Shown here one piece after another: positions 1-7,995 of a stretch of DNA of 64,000 nt; the first letter of the stretch is position 1; each line of letters opens with the position of its first letter. Both the position numbers and the translations under genes were made by a program. The notes under the pieces were generated by a model that saw nothing but the letters and a program-made list of their open reading frames with translations, did not search any database and was not told the origin of the DNA. This stretch comes from an uncultured Bacteroidales bacterium (GTDB lineage: Bacteria > Bacteroidota > Bacteroidia > Bacteroidales > UBA932): the NCBI GenBank assembly GCA_944323245.1, contig CALURT010000009.1, positions 1 through 64,000 on the forward strand, read 5' to 3'.

Positions 1-530
1 GTAACGGTGGCCACGTCAGTGTCGGACGATGTCCATTTCACGCTCTTGTCCGTGGCATCGTCAGGTGTGATTGTCGCCGTCAGTTCAAGGATTTCTCCCA
101 CGGAAAGCGTGGCGGATGTCCTATTGAGACTAATGGATGTCACTTCTACAGGACTGACAGTTATCGTGCATTCTGCCTTGACGTTTCCTGCCTGGGCTGT
201 GATTGTTGCGGAGCCTGCGGCGACGGCAGTCACCTTGCCGTCGGTAACGGTGGCCACGTCAGTGTCGGACGATGTCCATTTCACGCTCTTGTCCGTGGCA
301 TCGTCAGGTGTGATTGTCGCAGTCAGTTCAAGGATTTCTCCTACGGAAAGCGTGGCGGATGTCTTGTTGAGTTTTACTGATGAAACAGCAACGGGGGAGG
401 GTTCAGGAATAGGTTCTACCTTGGTACAGGAAACAGTAAGGACAAGCAGTAAAGCGGTAAGGATTGTCAATTTACCGCTTCTTAGTCCTCTATTTCTCAC
501 CGGACCAAGAACTCCAATGTAGGTTTTCAT
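1..530 (-). CDS. Ig-like (Big_2) repeat lipoprotein, 3' end outside window
   Basis: Partial gene entering from the left edge; the start is ATG at 530. The first 35 residues form a lipoprotein signal: basic stretch, hydrophobic stretch ending LLLVLTVSC, with lipobox Cys35. A short Pro-rich linker is followed by bacterial Ig-like group 2 domains with the typical blocks TSATLSVGEILELTATITP, VKWTSSDTDVATVT and GKVTAVAAGSATITA. One complete domain and most of a second are visible. The DNA of the two domains is tandemly repeated with a 243-bp (81-residue) period and is almost identical, so the array is a recent duplication or is homogenised. Such proteins are normally surface-exposed lipoproteins; no specific ligand can be inferred. 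A TAnnTTTG promoter lies 33 bp upstream of the start codon. Confidence 0.85.
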   Translation of the reverse strand, partial: MKTYIGVLGPVRNRGLRSGKLTILTALLLVLTVSCTKVEPIPEPSPVAVSSVKLNKTSATLSVGEILELTATITPDDATDKSVKWTSSDTDVATVTDGKVTAVAAGSATITAQAGNVKAECTITVSPVEVTSISLNRTSATLSVGEILELTATITPDDATDKSVKWTSSDTDVATV

Positions 531-562
531 TGAATATGAATTTAATGATGTTTGTAAACATA

Positions 563-594
563 CAAAATTACGAAAAATATTGTAAATGAACACA
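563..594 (-). promoter_or_regulatory. Bacteroidetes-type promoter of the Ig-repeat lipoprotein
   Basis: Read on the minus strand, TAATTTTG (563-570) fits the Bacteroidetes -7 consensus TAnnTTTG. A TGTG (591-594) lies 20 nt further upstream, near the expected position of the -33 TTTG box. Confidence 0.5.
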
Positions 595-649
595 TAAAAT
601 AATAAAAACTCTCATCGCAAACAATTTCGCAGATTAGCATGCGGCTTTT

Positions 650-678
650 GTCATCCCTGAGCGGAGTGGAAGGATCTG
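650..678. repeat. Degenerate REP-like element
   Basis: GTCATCCCTGAGCGGAGTGG followed by AAGGATCTG resembles the GTCATTCCGA...GGAATCTGC unit found in tandem at 869-1050 and singly at 16411-16449. It is a diverged member of the same intergenic family. Confidence 0.5.
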
Positions 679-704
679 ATTGCATTAGGCCTCCTTCTAT
701 CACG

Positions 705-770
705 AAAAGAGGAATGGAAAAGGCAGCGAATGCGTTTTTATTAGCATGAGCGGTTTTCCATTCCTCTTTT
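705..770. repeat. Long hairpin element, copy 1
   Basis: A 17-bp perfect inverted repeat (705-721 with 754-770, AAAAGAGGAATGGAAAA) encloses a core with an inner stem. On the minus strand the core reads CGCTCATGCTAATAAAAACG followed by CATTCGCT. A second copy with the same core but a different stem is at 15841-15910. This copy lies between divergent genes, so it is not placed as an ordinary terminator. Confidence 0.8.
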
Positions 771-868
771 CTGTCCAAGCGATGGCTCGCAGAACGCAAG
801 CGCCTTGTCATTTCTTTCTGTAGTGGTGAGCGGAGGACGCAGTCCGGAGTCGGACCATCTGACGTATT

Positions 869-1050
869 GAAACTGCAGATTCCTCCGCTCGCTGCGCTCG
901 GTCGGAATGACAGTGCGCATGCGTCCGCCGTGTTGAAACTGCAGATTCCTCCACTCGCTGCGCTCGGTCGGAATGACAGTGTGCATGCACCCGTCATATT
1001 GAAACTGCAGATTCCTCCACTCGCTGCGCCCGGCCGGAATGACAATGCGG
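869..1050. repeat. Tandem REP-like repeats, 66-bp period, three copies
   Basis: Units begin at 869, 935 and 1001 with GAAACTGCAGATTCCTCC, followed by a GC-rich CGCTCGCTGCGCTCGG palindromic section and GTCGGAATGACA. The unit core is itself an inverted repeat (GATTCC...GGAATGAC). Period and sequence are regular; the third copy is slightly diverged at its 3' end. No CRISPR-type unique spacers and no cas genes are present. Confidence 0.9.
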
Positions 1051-1054
1051 TCAC

Positions 1055-1320
1055 TTATTCGCGTATTTGTCTCCGCTTCGCTGCGACACATATAGCTCTC
1101 GCTCGACAAATGCAAATAAATTTGCCTTTGTCCTCGCTTATTCGCGTATTTGTCTCTGCTTCGCTACGACACATATAGCTCTCGCTCGATAAAGTCAAAT
1201 TTATTTGCCTTTATGCTCGCTTATTCGCGTATTTGTCTCCGCTTCGCTGCGACACATATAGCTCTCGCTCGACAAATGCAAATAAATTTGCCTTTGTCCT
1301 CGCTTATTCGCTATATTTGC
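1055..1320. repeat. 83-bp tandem repeats, three full copies plus a truncated fourth
   Basis: Copies start at 1055, 1138, 1221 and 1304 with TTATTCGC, an exact 83-bp spacing. Each contains GTATTTGTCTC, GCTTCGCTGCGACACATATA, CTCTCGCTCGACAAA and a CAAAT...ATTTG inverted pair. Copies 1 and 3 are nearly identical; copy 2 is more diverged. The fourth copy breaks after the first 8 bases and runs into TATATTTG, the promoter of the gene at 1346. Confidence 0.9.
1287..1319 (+). promoter_or_regulatory. Promoter of the acyltransferase gene at 1346
   Basis: TATATTTG at 1312-1319 matches TAnnTTTG, and TTTG at 1287-1290 lies 21 nt upstream as the -33 box. The -33 box is inside the third 83-bp repeat and the -7 box is at the repeat junction, 26 bp before the start codon. 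Confidence 0.65.
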
Positions 1321-1345
1321 AAAACTGAAACCTGAATTTATTGTT

Positions 1346-2518
1346 ATGATTGATTTGTCTGAATTCGAAAGTATTTGCCCGTATACGGACGAAGAGGCCG
1401 TCAAGGCATTGAATATCGTTGCGGAGAACCCCGTGCTTACGGAGGTTTCACAATACTTCTTCCCGACCAAGTCTCCCGACTACCTTCAAAAGACTCTCAA
1501 GAGGGTGAAAAGTATCGACGATTTTCAGATTATGGTCATGTCCAAGGTCATAGAATGGGTCTTGGCTCATACTGCAAGGACATTTTCCTACGACGGCATA
1601 GCGAATCTCGGCGACGGGAAACGGAAATTCCTTGCCATGTCCAACCACAGGGACATAATCCTTGACCCGGCGATTACACAGCTCGTACTGTTCAGGAACG
1701 GAATCCCGATGACGGAAATAGCCGTCGGGGACAATCTCATAACGAACAAGTTCATCGAGTATCTCATCCGTTCGAACAGGATGATAAAGGTCGTGAGGGG
1801 AATTTCCGCCAAGGAACTTTACCTGTCTTCACAACTGCTTTCCAAGTATATAAGGCTCAATATTACCGAGCAGCAGAGTTCGATATGGCTTGCCCAGCGC
1901 CAGGGCCGCACGAAAGACGGTCTTGACATGACGGAACAGGGCCTTCTCAAGATGCTTGACATGAGCGGCACGTCGGATTTCAGGCAGAATTTCGAAGAAC
2001 TCAATATCATACCGTTGAGCATTTCCTACGAGCTGGAGCCTTGCGACATACTTAAAGCCAGGGAACTGCTGATTTCAAGGAAAACCAAATACGTCAAGGG
2101 TCCGACAGAGGACCTGAACAGTATCCTGACCGGCATCAAGCAGCAGAAAGGCAATATCCACCTGAACATAGGAAAACCTCTCACTCCGGAAGAGATTGCC
2201 GTGGCATCGCTTTGCGACAAGAACGACCGCTACCAACTCATCCGCCACGCCGTGGATATCCGTGTCATCGAAGGATACAAATTATGGAAGACCAACTATA
2301 TCGCATACGATATAGTAAACCATGGCTTCAAATACAGCGAACATTACACGAAAGAGGATACCGACAAGTTCGTAGAGTATATGGAACATCAGCTCGACAC
2401 TGTCGAAAAAGACCTGTGCCGGGCCGATTTGAGGGACATTTTCCTGCGTATCTACGCAAACCCTATTGTTTCCAAGGAAATGCTGCGCGAGCAGAACACT
2501 CTGCCCGGCTGGAAATAA
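1346..2518 (+). CDS. Glycerolipid acyltransferase family protein
   Basis: A 390-residue cytoplasmic or membrane-peripheral protein of the glycerol-phosphate acyltransferase type. The acceptor block appears as SNHRDIILDPAI near residue 99, where His and Asp are separated by five rather than the textbook four residues. A second block, IWLAQRQGRTKDG, near residue 180, corresponds to the EGTR-like glycerophosphate-binding motif. Bacteroidales homologues are usually annotated 1-acyl-glycerol-3-phosphate acyltransferase. No signal peptide or clear transmembrane helix is seen. It stands alone on the plus strand; the next gene is convergent and ends 4 nt away. The substrate (lysophosphatidate, glycerol phosphate or another lysolipid) cannot be told from sequence. 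Confidence 0.8.
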   Translation: MIDLSEFESICPYTDEEAVKALNIVAENPVLTEVSQYFFPTKSPDYLQKTLKRVKSIDDFQIMVMSKVIEWVLAHTARTFSYDGIANLGDGKRKFLAMSNHRDIILDPAITQLVLFRNGIPMTEIAVGDNLITNKFIEYLIRSNRMIKVVRGISAKELYLSSQLLSKYIRLNITEQQSSIWLAQRQGRTKDGLDMTEQGLLKMLDMSGTSDFRQNFEELNIIPLSISYELEPCDILKARELLISRKTKYVKGPTEDLNSILTGIKQQKGNIHLNIGKPLTPEEIAVASLCDKNDRYQLIRHAVDIRVIEGYKLWKTNYIAYDIVNHGFKYSEHYTKEDTDKFVEYMEHQLDTVEKDLCRADLRDIFLRIYANPIVSKEMLREQNTLPGWK

Positions 2519-2522
2519 CCAA

Positions 2523-3458
2523 TCAGTTTTCTTTTACCATCCTTACATCCAACTGCGGGAACGGGAAGTCGATTCCTTTCTGCGGAAGTATGGTGTATAT
2601 CTGTTCGTTGAGCCTGTAGTAGACAGGCCAGTAATCTTCGCTTTTCACCCAGATCCTGACCACATACTGGACGGCACTGTCAAGCAGTGCGTTCACTTCA
2701 ATCAGAGGATCTGCAGGTGCTCCTGTCGCAGTGTAAAGCGTACGGGATTCGCCCGCCACGATTTCTTTCAATGCGTTCTTCACCTGTTCGGAATCCGTAC
2801 CGTATTCCACTCCGACGAGCCATTCTATACGGCGCATCCTGTTTCCCGAGTAATTGTTGACAGTACCGTTGGAAAGCGAGCCGTTCGGAATGATAATCAG
2901 CCTGTTGTCGGTAGTGGTCAGTTTCGTGCTGAATATGTTGACCTCGGAAACTGTTCCCGAATATCCGTTTTCCGTCTCGATGAAGTCACCGGCCTTGAAC
3001 GGCTTGAATACGAGAATCATGATTCCTCCGGCAAAATTCTGTACGGTACCGCTCAAAGCCATGCCTATGGCCATACCTCCGGCAGCAAGCAATGCCGCAA
3101 GGGAAGTGGTATTGACTCCAAGGGTTCCGACTGTTATTATTACCAATATTATCGTAAGGGAAATGCTTGTAAAACTTTCCACGAATGATGCTATTGCCTT
3201 GTCAGTCTGTCTTTTTTCGAAAATTTTCCTCAGGAGGCCTCTGATTTTCCTTATGAGCCATGCTCCGACAACGTATATGAGAAGCGCAATAAGAACCTTG
3301 ATTCCGAATTTTATGATACTGTCTATAAATTCGGGAATCAGCTGCTCGATGGGAGTGGTGGTGATATGCTGCAGGGTTTCCCTTGCAGCGGACTCCAGTT
3401 CGGAAACGGCCGCAGTGTCCTGCGGAGTGACTGAAAGCTGTAAAAGTCTATGTGTCAT
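2523..3458 (-). CDS. MscS-family mechanosensitive ion channel
   Basis: A 311-residue small-conductance mechanosensitive channel. After an amphipathic N-terminus there are three membrane helices at about residues 48-70, 92-112 and 118-150. The pore helix carries the MscS signature of Gly/Ala repeats (AAGGMAIGMALSGTVQNFAG). The cytoplasmic beta domain follows with FKAGDFIE and IIIPNGSLSNG, typical of MscS. It releases small solutes across the inner membrane under osmotic downshock. It is the last gene of the Hdr/cysteate synthase operon, 26 nt after the cysteate synthase stop, so it is probably cotranscribed. Confidence 0.9.
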   Translation of the reverse strand: MTHRLLQLSVTPQDTAAVSELESAARETLQHITTTPIEQLIPEFIDSIIKFGIKVLIALLIYVVGAWLIRKIRGLLRKIFEKRQTDKAIASFVESFTSISLTIILVIITVGTLGVNTTSLAALLAAGGMAIGMALSGTVQNFAGGIMILVFKPFKAGDFIETENGYSGTVSEVNIFSTKLTTTDNRLIIIPNGSLSNGTVNNYSGNRMRRIEWLVGVEYGTDSEQVKNALKEIVAGESRTLYTATGAPADPLIEVNALLDSAVQYVVRIWVKSEDYWPVYYRLNEQIYTILPQKGIDFPFPQLDVRMVKEN

Positions 3459-3484
3459 CAGCGTTGTTCAATTTACCGGGGTTT

Positions 3485-4771
3485 TCAGAAAAGGGCTTCG
3501 ACCTGCCTGATGATTTCCGAAGCAGGAAGATAGGTGTCTATGACGAGATTCGGCTTTGCATATACCACGTCATGATGTTCTTTGGTAAGCGATTCGCCGC
3601 CTCCGGTGATGTTCAGCATTATGACCTCATCCTTTTTCACGGCATTTTCGGCCACTGCCTGTGCAAGGCTTGCCACAGCTACCGATGCTGCCGAGTAGAT
3701 GTCGATACCTTCGGCTTCCTTGAACCGGGCTTTCCAGATGTCGATTTCATCGTTCGTCACCTTGTACATGTCTCCGCCTGCGTCATTCATCGCGTCGAAA
3801 AGTCCTCCTGCAAGAGAATACGGGGGTTTCCTGTTGGAAAGGACCTTGGCCTTGATTTCAGCCGCCTGTGCACGGGCTTCTTCAGCGGAAAGCGGGACAA
3901 GTGGTCTTGAATGTGCCTTCCATGAGTCGTACATGATGGTGAACGGAGCGTTCTGGGAAGGGTAGAGCCTCATCTTGTGCGAGCCGAAACGTCCGTCGTC
4001 GATGAGCCTGAGATTGTTTTCCCAGACGGCAATGGTGCCTGTACCGCTTCCGATAGCCTGGAAATAGGCATCAGGAATCCTTCCTATCTTTTCCACTGCG
4101 GAAAGAAGGGTTGTTCCCATACCGTCGCGGCGGGCAATGTTCTTCGCCCCTCCTTCAGCCATGAAATGTTCCGATTCGCACACCTTGTCGGACAGGACGA
4201 TGGCATCGAAATAGTCGCAGCCGGACGGCGCCGCTATGATCTTGACACAGTCATTGAGAGGCTTGTGGAACCATAATGCGCCGATATTGTCCTCAGGAAT
4301 CGAAAGGAGCAGGGGAATGCCGTTGTCAGAGCAGACCTTGGCAAAGGCGCGGGCAGTGTTGCCGGCAGAAGCCACTACGAGTATCCTGTCATGGTTTTCA
4401 GGCAGTCTTGCGCATACGGAATAGGCTTCAGTCTCCTTGAAGGAGCATGTCTCCATTGCAGCACCTATCTCCGGAAAATAGCCCGAAAATGTGATGTACA
4501 GGTTATCGAGGCCGAGCAGGGAAGCAAGTCCTTTGCTCTTGTATGTGACAGGGGCATGGGAATGAAGCAGGGTCCTCTTTATCGGAAGCCACTCCGCATA
4601 TCTGTAGAATCCCTCAAGGTCGTTTCTCGGTTCGAATTTCTTATTTTCATAAACGGCTCTCACAAGTGCGGGAGCCTCTCCCTGCGGGTCGGCAAGAGTC
4701 CATCCGGCATCTTCGAATATTCTTCCGTTGCCGCAGTTCATCAATTTGTACTTTGTCGGTGTAAATGTCAT
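3485..4771 (-). CDS. Cysteate synthase (PLP-dependent)
   Basis: A 428-residue fold-type II PLP enzyme of the threonine synthase superfamily. Best match from memory is cysteate synthase, which condenses O-phospho-L-serine with sulfite to L-cysteate. The putative Schiff-base lysine is Lys112 in CSFKETEAYS, the substrate loop is SAGNTAR (135-141) and the phosphate-binding loop is GSGTG (241-245). In Methanosarcina the product feeds coenzyme M; in Bacteroidetes cysteate is the head-group precursor of sulfonolipids (capnines, sulfobacins). Its start codon overlaps the stop of the cytochrome b/HdrD fusion by 4 nt, implying translational coupling. Threonine synthase is the main alternative, but the divergent N-terminus argues against it. 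No cysteate acyltransferase is in the window. Confidence 0.8.
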   Translation of the reverse strand: MTFTPTKYKLMNCGNGRIFEDAGWTLADPQGEAPALVRAVYENKKFEPRNDLEGFYRYAEWLPIKRTLLHSHAPVTYKSKGLASLLGLDNLYITFSGYFPEIGAAMETCSFKETEAYSVCARLPENHDRILVVASAGNTARAFAKVCSDNGIPLLLSIPEDNIGALWFHKPLNDCVKIIAAPSGCDYFDAIVLSDKVCESEHFMAEGGAKNIARRDGMGTTLLSAVEKIGRIPDAYFQAIGSGTGTIAVWENNLRLIDDGRFGSHKMRLYPSQNAPFTIMYDSWKAHSRPLVPLSAEEARAQAAEIKAKVLSNRKPPYSLAGGLFDAMNDAGGDMYKVTNDEIDIWKARFKEAEGIDIYSAASVAVASLAQAVAENAVKKDEVIMLNITGGGESLTKEHHDVVYAKPNLVIDTYLPASEIIRQVEALF

Positions 4772-6621
4772 GATTTAACGGTTTTAGTGATTTTTCTATC
4801 GATTGTTTCGGCTATGTCTTCGACCGGACGGTCGGAATATCTGTTGAAAGTGCTTCTGCACAACGGACAGGCCGTAACGATTATGTCCGGGGATTCCGTG
4901 ACAAGGTTGGCAAGTGCGTTTTCGGTCATGGCCCTGCGTTTGTCGAAACCGAGGGTAAGACTGCCAAGGCTTCCGCCGCAACAGATGCTTTCCTTGCGGT
5001 TTTTCTGGGCCTCGACGAGTGTCCCGACGGATTTGATGACTTCACGCGGCGCTTCGTAGACTCCGCATCCTCTTCCCAATTCGCACGGGTCGTGATAGAC
5101 GTACTTCGTATCGTCGGAGGACGGTTTCAGGATGCCGTCGGCAATAAGTCCGGCGATATATTCCGTATGATGGATTATCCGTATTCCGTCCAAATGGTAT
5201 TTTTCCCTGAAAATCTTGTAGCAGATAGGGCAGGAGAGCAGGAGCACGTCCGCACCCGAAGCCTTGATTATTTCAGTATTCTTTTCAACGAGCATCCTTG
5301 CCGCATCGAACCGGCCCGACATGAACATCGGCCTGCCGCAGCAGATGCCTCCGTCCCTGTCCATGAATGCATAGTCGGCTCCCGCCTTTTTCAGGATGCT
5401 TTCCATGGCCTTGCTTATGACTGGAGTCAGAGCCGTCATGCAGCCGGCGAAATAAAGGATTTTCTCACGTGCCCGCCCTGACGGTGCGGTAACTTCATGT
5501 GCTGCGAACTCTATTCCTGAAGCATCTGCGGGTATATTGGAATAGTCCGGATTGAGGTTGTACTTCCTTATGGAACGCTGGGCTATCCTCAGTTTGTCGC
5601 CTTCCACACCGACAGGGCAGATTGCGGTGCATTTCCCGCAAAGAAGACATTTGTCGCTGATTTCCTCGATACGGGCTTCGTTCCGACGGCGTATCTGCCT
5701 GTTAAGGTAAACTGTCGTGTCCTTGATATTCGCCTTCATCACTCCCATCGGACAGGCGTCTATGCACAGGCCGCACGACGGACATGAATACACTTCGGCC
5801 TTTGCGAAACCTTTACGGGCATTACGTATCTTTATCCCTGCGTTCCTCATAGGTATGAGAAGAATCTCCGTAGGGATGTGCATGTATCGCGTGAACGGCA
5901 GGACGAAGAAGAAGATACCGAGGGCGCAGGAATAGGCCCACCATGCAGGGAGCATGTTGGCATGGTTGCTCAGGAATGACGTGAAGACGTAATTCAGCGA
6001 CTTGGTAAGGAAGGAGCCTCCGCTTATGTCGGCGGTAAACGCTTCAGCAAGAAGTCTCAGAGGGAAAATAGCCCAGAGGGAGTACTGTCCCACGAGATCG
6101 AAAAAGCTCGGATTGGTAGTCCTTCTCATTCCGAACATCACCGACCTGACCCGCTTGATGATGGCAAGTGCGATTCCGCTGAGTACAATCAGCAGGAAGA
6201 GGTCCATGAGGAAAAATATCAGTGACCCACGCATCGTACTTTCCGTCTCGGCCACGAAATATCTGAAGAATATCGGATAATAGAACAGTTTGACCCTGTG
6301 CGGAGTGTAAAGGAAGACTTCGATATGTCCTACCACTATGAGCATGAACCAGCCGAATGCAATGCTCGAATGCATGTAGCCGAGGAGCTTGTTCCTTTTC
6401 CATATGTCCACGTGGATGAGGCATTTCAGGAAAATGTCCTTGATGTTTTTCCACATGGTGGCAGGCGTCACCAATGAAATGAAGAAACGCTTCCTGTCTT
6501 CCGCAGGCAGCTGGTGCAATATCCTTATCATGCCCACGACGCAATAGGAAATGATGAATATCAGTCCCAATGAGAACGGAAGCACGAAATCGTTGTAACC
6601 TGTCAGGAATCTCTCTCTCAT
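4768..6621 (-). CDS. Membrane cytochrome b / HdrD-like Fe-S fusion (DsrMK/HdrED-like)
   Basis: A 617-residue fusion. The first 260 residues hold about five membrane helices with His84, His99, His220 and His248 as possible haem b ligands, as in NarI/DsrM/HdrE subunits. Next come two [4Fe-4S] motifs, C280/C283/C286/C290P and C325/C328/C331/C335P. The C-terminal half has two CCG domains (C394, C427-C428, C464, C467; C513, C547-C548, C585, C588), the cysteine pattern that builds the noncubane clusters of HdrB/HdrD. The architecture combines DsrM with DsrK, or HdrE with HdrD, in one chain. It probably links the quinone pool to reduction or oxidation of a thiol/disulfide. It overlaps both neighbours by 4 nt. 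The physiological substrate is unknown. Confidence 0.85.
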   Translation of the reverse strand: MRERFLTGYNDFVLPFSLGLIFIISYCVVGMIRILHQLPAEDRKRFFISLVTPATMWKNIKDIFLKCLIHVDIWKRNKLLGYMHSSIAFGWFMLIVVGHIEVFLYTPHRVKLFYYPIFFRYFVAETESTMRGSLIFFLMDLFLLIVLSGIALAIIKRVRSVMFGMRRTTNPSFFDLVGQYSLWAIFPLRLLAEAFTADISGGSFLTKSLNYVFTSFLSNHANMLPAWWAYSCALGIFFFVLPFTRYMHIPTEILLIPMRNAGIKIRNARKGFAKAEVYSCPSCGLCIDACPMGVMKANIKDTTVYLNRQIRRRNEARIEEISDKCLLCGKCTAICPVGVEGDKLRIAQRSIRKYNLNPDYSNIPADASGIEFAAHEVTAPSGRAREKILYFAGCMTALTPVISKAMESILKKAGADYAFMDRDGGICCGRPMFMSGRFDAARMLVEKNTEIIKASGADVLLLSCPICYKIFREKYHLDGIRIIHHTEYIAGLIADGILKPSSDDTKYVYHDPCELGRGCGVYEAPREVIKSVGTLVEAQKNRKESICCGGSLGSLTLGFDKRRAMTENALANLVTESPDIIVTACPLCRSTFNRYSDRPVEDIAETIDRKITKTVKS

Positions 6622-6950
6622 TTCGTTTCACAATAAAGTTTGGATATTGACAGAATCAGATGCCTTGTATTGATGCCGCGGGGGCATACCATGGTACATT
6701 TCCCGCAGAGCATGCAGTTCTTCATCATGCTGAAAACCTCTTTTTCACGGCCGCGCTGAAGATCAAGTATGACTTTTCTCATACTCATTCCGGAATAGCG
6801 GGCAGCCGGACATGTGGCCGAACAGGAGCCGCAGGCAATGCATTTGTACACGTCAGGCTCCATTTCATGCAGTTTCTCGAACATGGTAAGGTCTATCTTG
6901 TCGAGATTGATGGCTGAACTCGGGGATATTTTGAAACCGAAATCCATCAT
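6618..6950 (-). CDS. HdrC-like 4Fe-4S dicluster protein (small)
   Basis: A 110-residue soluble electron-transfer protein with two classical [4Fe-4S] motifs, C37-x2-C40-x2-C43-x3-C47P and C79-x2-C82-x2-C85-x3-C89P, and the short helical spacing of HdrC subunits. It overlaps the HdrA-like gene by 4 nt upstream and the cytochrome b/HdrD fusion by 4 nt downstream. It most likely carries electrons between the flavin subunit and the membrane subunit of one complex. It is one of two HdrC-like genes in the operon; the other is at 9100-9801. Confidence 0.88.
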   Translation of the reverse strand: MMDFGFKISPSSAINLDKIDLTMFEKLHEMEPDVYKCIACGSCSATCPAARYSGMSMRKVILDLQRGREKEVFSMMKNCMLCGKCTMVCPRGINTRHLILSISKLYCETK

Positions 6951-7966
6951 TCGAGACCGTTTATGTAAAGGTGAATGTCCAATGCGGCAGCCCTTGCCTC
7001 TGCAAGCGTTTCCGGAACCGTTTTAGGCCCCGTGCATGCTCCTGCATAGAATATCCCTTCTTTCGGAGACTCCATTACATCGAAAATATTGTCCTTGGAT
7101 TTCAGGAAACCGTCGGAATCGACAGGCAAAGGTATCATTCCCGCTACCTTGGTACAACTGTCCCCGCAGACCATTCCCGCCATGAGCACAAGGAGGTCGA
7201 GGGTTACTTTCAACGGCTTGCCGGACAGGGTATCCTCGGCCTTTACCACGACACGGCCTTCAATGTTTTCGCTTACTTCCGAAACACGTCCCCTGATAAA
7301 GCGGATGCCGTAATCCCGCTGCGCACTGATGTAGAAATCCTCAAATTTCTTTCCGAACATCCTGAGATCCATGTAAAAGCAGTAGACGGACGCATCAGGG
7401 AACTTCTGTTTGACTTCAATTGCCTGCTTGACCGCAGTAATGCAGCAGACCTTGGAACATTGGGAATTCTTAGCCTTTTCATCCCTGGAGCCCACGCAGT
7501 GTACGAACCCTACGGCATTCATGGCGGAATTGTCGATTCTCGGGTCATCCTTTCCGTTGAACCACTGTTCCAAATCCCTATTGGTGACGACATGGTCGTA
7601 GACACCGTACCCGTATTCTTCCTTTTTCGCCGCATCGAACAGCGAGAATCCCATCGTCACGAGTATGACCTTGGTGATGATGGAGATTCCGTTGGACAGC
7701 ATGATATTGTAGCTGTCTGTCAGTTTGTTTACGAAAGAAATTTCGGTATTGAGAAAGATATTCGCTCCCGACGCTTCGGCCGTAAGTCTGTCAACTACAT
7801 CCTTTGCCGGGGTCATGTCAGGAAAAAGTTTGTGCCACGAGGCCACATGGCCTCCGAGACGGTCGGATTTTTCGATGATGATCGGGCTGTGACCGAGTCT
7901 GAGCAGCATTGCCGCAGCTTCGAGTCCGGCGATTCCTCCTCCTATTATCAGTATGTTCTCCTTCAT
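6947..7966 (-). CDS. HdrA/QmoA-like FAD subunit, minimal form
   Basis: A 339-residue flavoprotein. The FAD-binding Rossmann motif GGGIAGLEAA is at 9-18, with a second glycine-rich LGGH near 37-40. The HdrA hallmark HCVGSRDEK is at 156-164, followed by a Cys cluster C170, C174, C175, and the C-terminal FYAGACTGPKTVPE FAD motif is present. It lacks the N-terminal and C-terminal ferredoxin-like [4Fe-4S] domains of methanogen HdrA (about 650 residues) and resembles QmoA in size. It probably distributes electrons between the two HdrC-like proteins. It is 29 nt behind the HdrB-like gene and overlaps the small HdrC-like gene by 4 nt. Confidence 0.85.
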   Translation of the reverse strand: MKENILIIGGGIAGLEAAAMLLRLGHSPIIIEKSDRLGGHVASWHKLFPDMTPAKDVVDRLTAEASGANIFLNTEISFVNKLTDSYNIMLSNGISIITKVILVTMGFSLFDAAKKEEYGYGVYDHVVTNRDLEQWFNGKDDPRIDNSAMNAVGFVHCVGSRDEKAKNSQCSKVCCITAVKQAIEVKQKFPDASVYCFYMDLRMFGKKFEDFYISAQRDYGIRFIRGRVSEVSENIEGRVVVKAEDTLSGKPLKVTLDLLVLMAGMVCGDSCTKVAGMIPLPVDSDGFLKSKDNIFDVMESPKEGIFYAGACTGPKTVPETLAEARAAALDIHLYINGLE

Positions 7967-7995
7967 TTCAGTTCAGGTTTTAGCGGTGATACGGG

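Noticed and set aside
869..1320. CRISPR array
   Set aside because: Repeats have constant 66- and 83-bp periods with no unique spacers, and no cas gene is nearby.
3485..4771. Threonine synthase
   Set aside because: Fold and PLP motifs are shared, but the divergent N-terminus and SFKETEA lysine block fit cysteate synthase better; not excluded without an assay.
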